Below, in pieces: positions 22,683-23,784 of a DNA stretch of 23,784 bases. The position numbers and the translations under genes were made by a program. The DNA comes from a virus. The stretch spans positions 1 to 23,784 of IMG/VR virus record IMGVR_UViG_3300009409_000561; one strand, written 5' to 3'. Under the pieces are notes generated by a model. It made no database searches, was not told the DNA's origin, and saw only the letters and a program-made list of their open reading frames with translations. Each line of letters starts with the position of its first letter. Within the stretch, counting starts at the first letter, position 1.

Positions 22683-23784
22683 ATGAACAAGAAACACCAG
22701 CGTTTTGTTGATATTGCTACTGCGAAGTACGGTAATATCATAACTCGAAAAGATATCAAGGAAATTTGTGCGAGCGAGGGTCTCCCCTTCCCGTCATGGC
22801 TTACTGCTACGGGCAGTCGCTTTCGGCTTGCACACGGTAAGTTCCAGCTTCCTTCAATTCCCGATATCGATGGTAATATGTTGACGGCTGCTCCTGTAGC
22901 AGTCGCGCAGAATGTGTCTGAATCGGTAGTCAATCTTGAGCCGTCTAATCTGGTTAAAGATTTGAACATCGACACTATCGGGTTTACCGAGAAGCTTGTC
23001 CCAAAGATGGATAACCTGTTCGTTCCGTTCGGTAATTTCAAGATGATTAAGAAAGTGCTGTCTACCCAGATGTTCTACCCCATCTTCGTAACGGGTCTAT
23101 CAGGCAACGGTAAGACGTTTTCAGTCTTGCAGGCTTGTGCTGCTCTTAATCGGGAAACGATCCGGGTTAACTTCACGGTCGAAACTGATGAAGATGATTT
23201 GATCGGTGGCTTTCGGCTTGTTAATGGCGAGACCAAGTTCTTCAAGGGCCCTGTTATCAAGGCTATGGAACGTGGTTGTGTTCTTCTGCTTGATGAACTT
23301 GATCTGGCTAGCCCAGCTAAAGTTATGTGCTTGCAGTCGATCCTAGAAGGCAGCGGCTACTTCATCAAGAAAACTGGTGAGTATATCGAACCTGCTAAAG
23401 GCTTCACCGTTGTTGCTACTGCGAACACAAAGGGTAAAGGCTCTGACGATGGTCGCTTCATCGGCACTAACGTGATGAATGAAGCGTTCCTTGAGAGGTT
23501 CCCTATCACTTGTGAGCAGGAGTATCCGCCCGTTGCAACCGAGAAGAAAATTCTTGGGAAGGTCTTCGATGATCTTGATATTGATACTATGGATGATTTT
23601 GAAGAGAAGCTTGTTGATTGGGCTGATATCATTCGGAAGACTTTCTATGATGGTGGTGTCGATGAAGTTATCTCCACCCGTCGGCTAGTCCACATTGCAA
23701 AAGCCTACAGCATCTTCAATGATCGGATGGAAGCAATAGAATATTGCATCAACCGGTTCGACGATGATACCAAAGCATCCTTCA
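22683..23784 (+). CDS. cobS: CobS-like MoxR-family AAA+ ATPase, 3'-truncated by window edge
   Basis: An AAA+ ATPase of the CobS/MoxR type; 367 residues are visible and the frame is still open at the end of the window. An N-terminal helical, winged-helix-like domain (about 1-55, RKDIKEICASEGLPFPSWL) is followed by a short linker and the AAA module: Walker A GLSGNGKT (138-145), Walker B VLLLDELD (200-207), sensor 1 ATANT (245-249), Arg finger in LERF (Arg272) and sensor 2 STRRL (331-335). The start is supported by GAGAGAGA and a strong promoter. CobS proteins work with a VWA partner (CobT); the CobT-like gene lies 1.7 kb away on the opposite strand. Cyanophages also carry cobS, where its role is debated. 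Confidence 0.93.
   Translation, partial: MNKKHQRFVDIATAKYGNIITRKDIKEICASEGLPFPSWLTATGSRFRLAHGKFQLPSIPDIDGNMLTAAPVAVAQNVSESVVNLEPSNLVKDLNIDTIGFTEKLVPKMDNLFVPFGNFKMIKKVLSTQMFYPIFVTGLSGNGKTFSVLQACAALNRETIRVNFTVETDEDDLIGGFRLVNGETKFFKGPVIKAMERGCVLLLDELDLASPAKVMCLQSILEGSGYFIKKTGEYIEPAKGFTVVATANTKGKGSDDGRFIGTNVMNEAFLERFPITCEQEYPPVATEKKILGKVFDDLDIDTMDDFEEKLVDWADIIRKTFYDGGVDEVISTRRLVHIAKAYSIFNDRMEAIEYCINRFDDDTKASF

Noticed and set aside
1-23784. tRNA genes, inteins and introns
   Set aside because: No tRNA-like cloverleaf noticed, and the recognised genes run uninterrupted through their family motifs.

Overview
This window is a 23.8-kb piece of a T4-like contractile-tailed phage (Straboviridae / T4-superfamily type). 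It carries the T4-superfamily head-tail cassette in canonical order (18-19-20-67-like-21-22-23), then the recombination and late-transcription block (uvsY, uvsW, 55, 47, 46). Genes are tightly packed, with many overlaps of 1 to 38 nt. No tRNA, rRNA, IS element or CRISPR array was seen, and no stretch longer than about 250 nt lacks a gene.

The host is not directly visible. The sigma70-type promoters here have an extended CTTGAC -35 and a 17-nt spacer, which resembles the alphaproteobacterial consensus (CTTGAC-N17-CTATAT). The CobS/CobT-like pair and marine-type gene order also fit a phage of an alphaproteobacterium, possibly marine or soil. This is inference.

Region 1 (1-9118, + strand) holds virion genes: tail sheath (5' end cut by the window edge), tail tube, portal, small prohead-core protein, a Lys-rich protein with a T4-style capsid-targeting N-terminus, a small beta-rich protein, prohead protease, scaffold, major capsid protein, a strong terminator, and a second tail-tube-fold protein. 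T4-type late promoters (TATAAATA or one mismatch) stand 22-51 nt before the start codons of six of these genes. The cognate late sigma factor, gp55, is encoded in the window.

Region 2 (9105-18807, + strand) begins with a near-consensus host-type promoter inside the end of the last structural gene. It runs through lipoprotein, UvsY, MT-A70 adenine methylase, a 32-aa membrane peptide, UvsW helicase, an unknown 139-aa protein, gp55, gp47/gp46 (Mre11/Rad50-like) with a 39-aa gene between them, an unknown 80-aa protein, a compact dihydroorotate-dehydrogenase-like protein, peptide deformylase and a second, unrelated DNA methylase.

Region 3 (18808-21339, - strand) encodes a 708-aa CobT-like protein (HExxH motif, acidic linker, VWA domain with intact MIDAS) and a 113-aa unknown. 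It converges on the second methylase with no base between the two stop codons.

Region 4 (21340-23784) is a divergent promoter region built on a 26-bp perfect inverted repeat whose arms abut the -35 boxes of opposing promoters. Downstream come small early genes, dCMP deaminase, a Cys-rich protein, and a CobS-like MoxR AAA+ ATPase cut off by the window end. Two further promoters share a nearly identical promoter-leader cassette. The CobS-like ATPase and CobT-like VWA protein, transcribed outward from this hub, are the best candidate for an incompletely described system.
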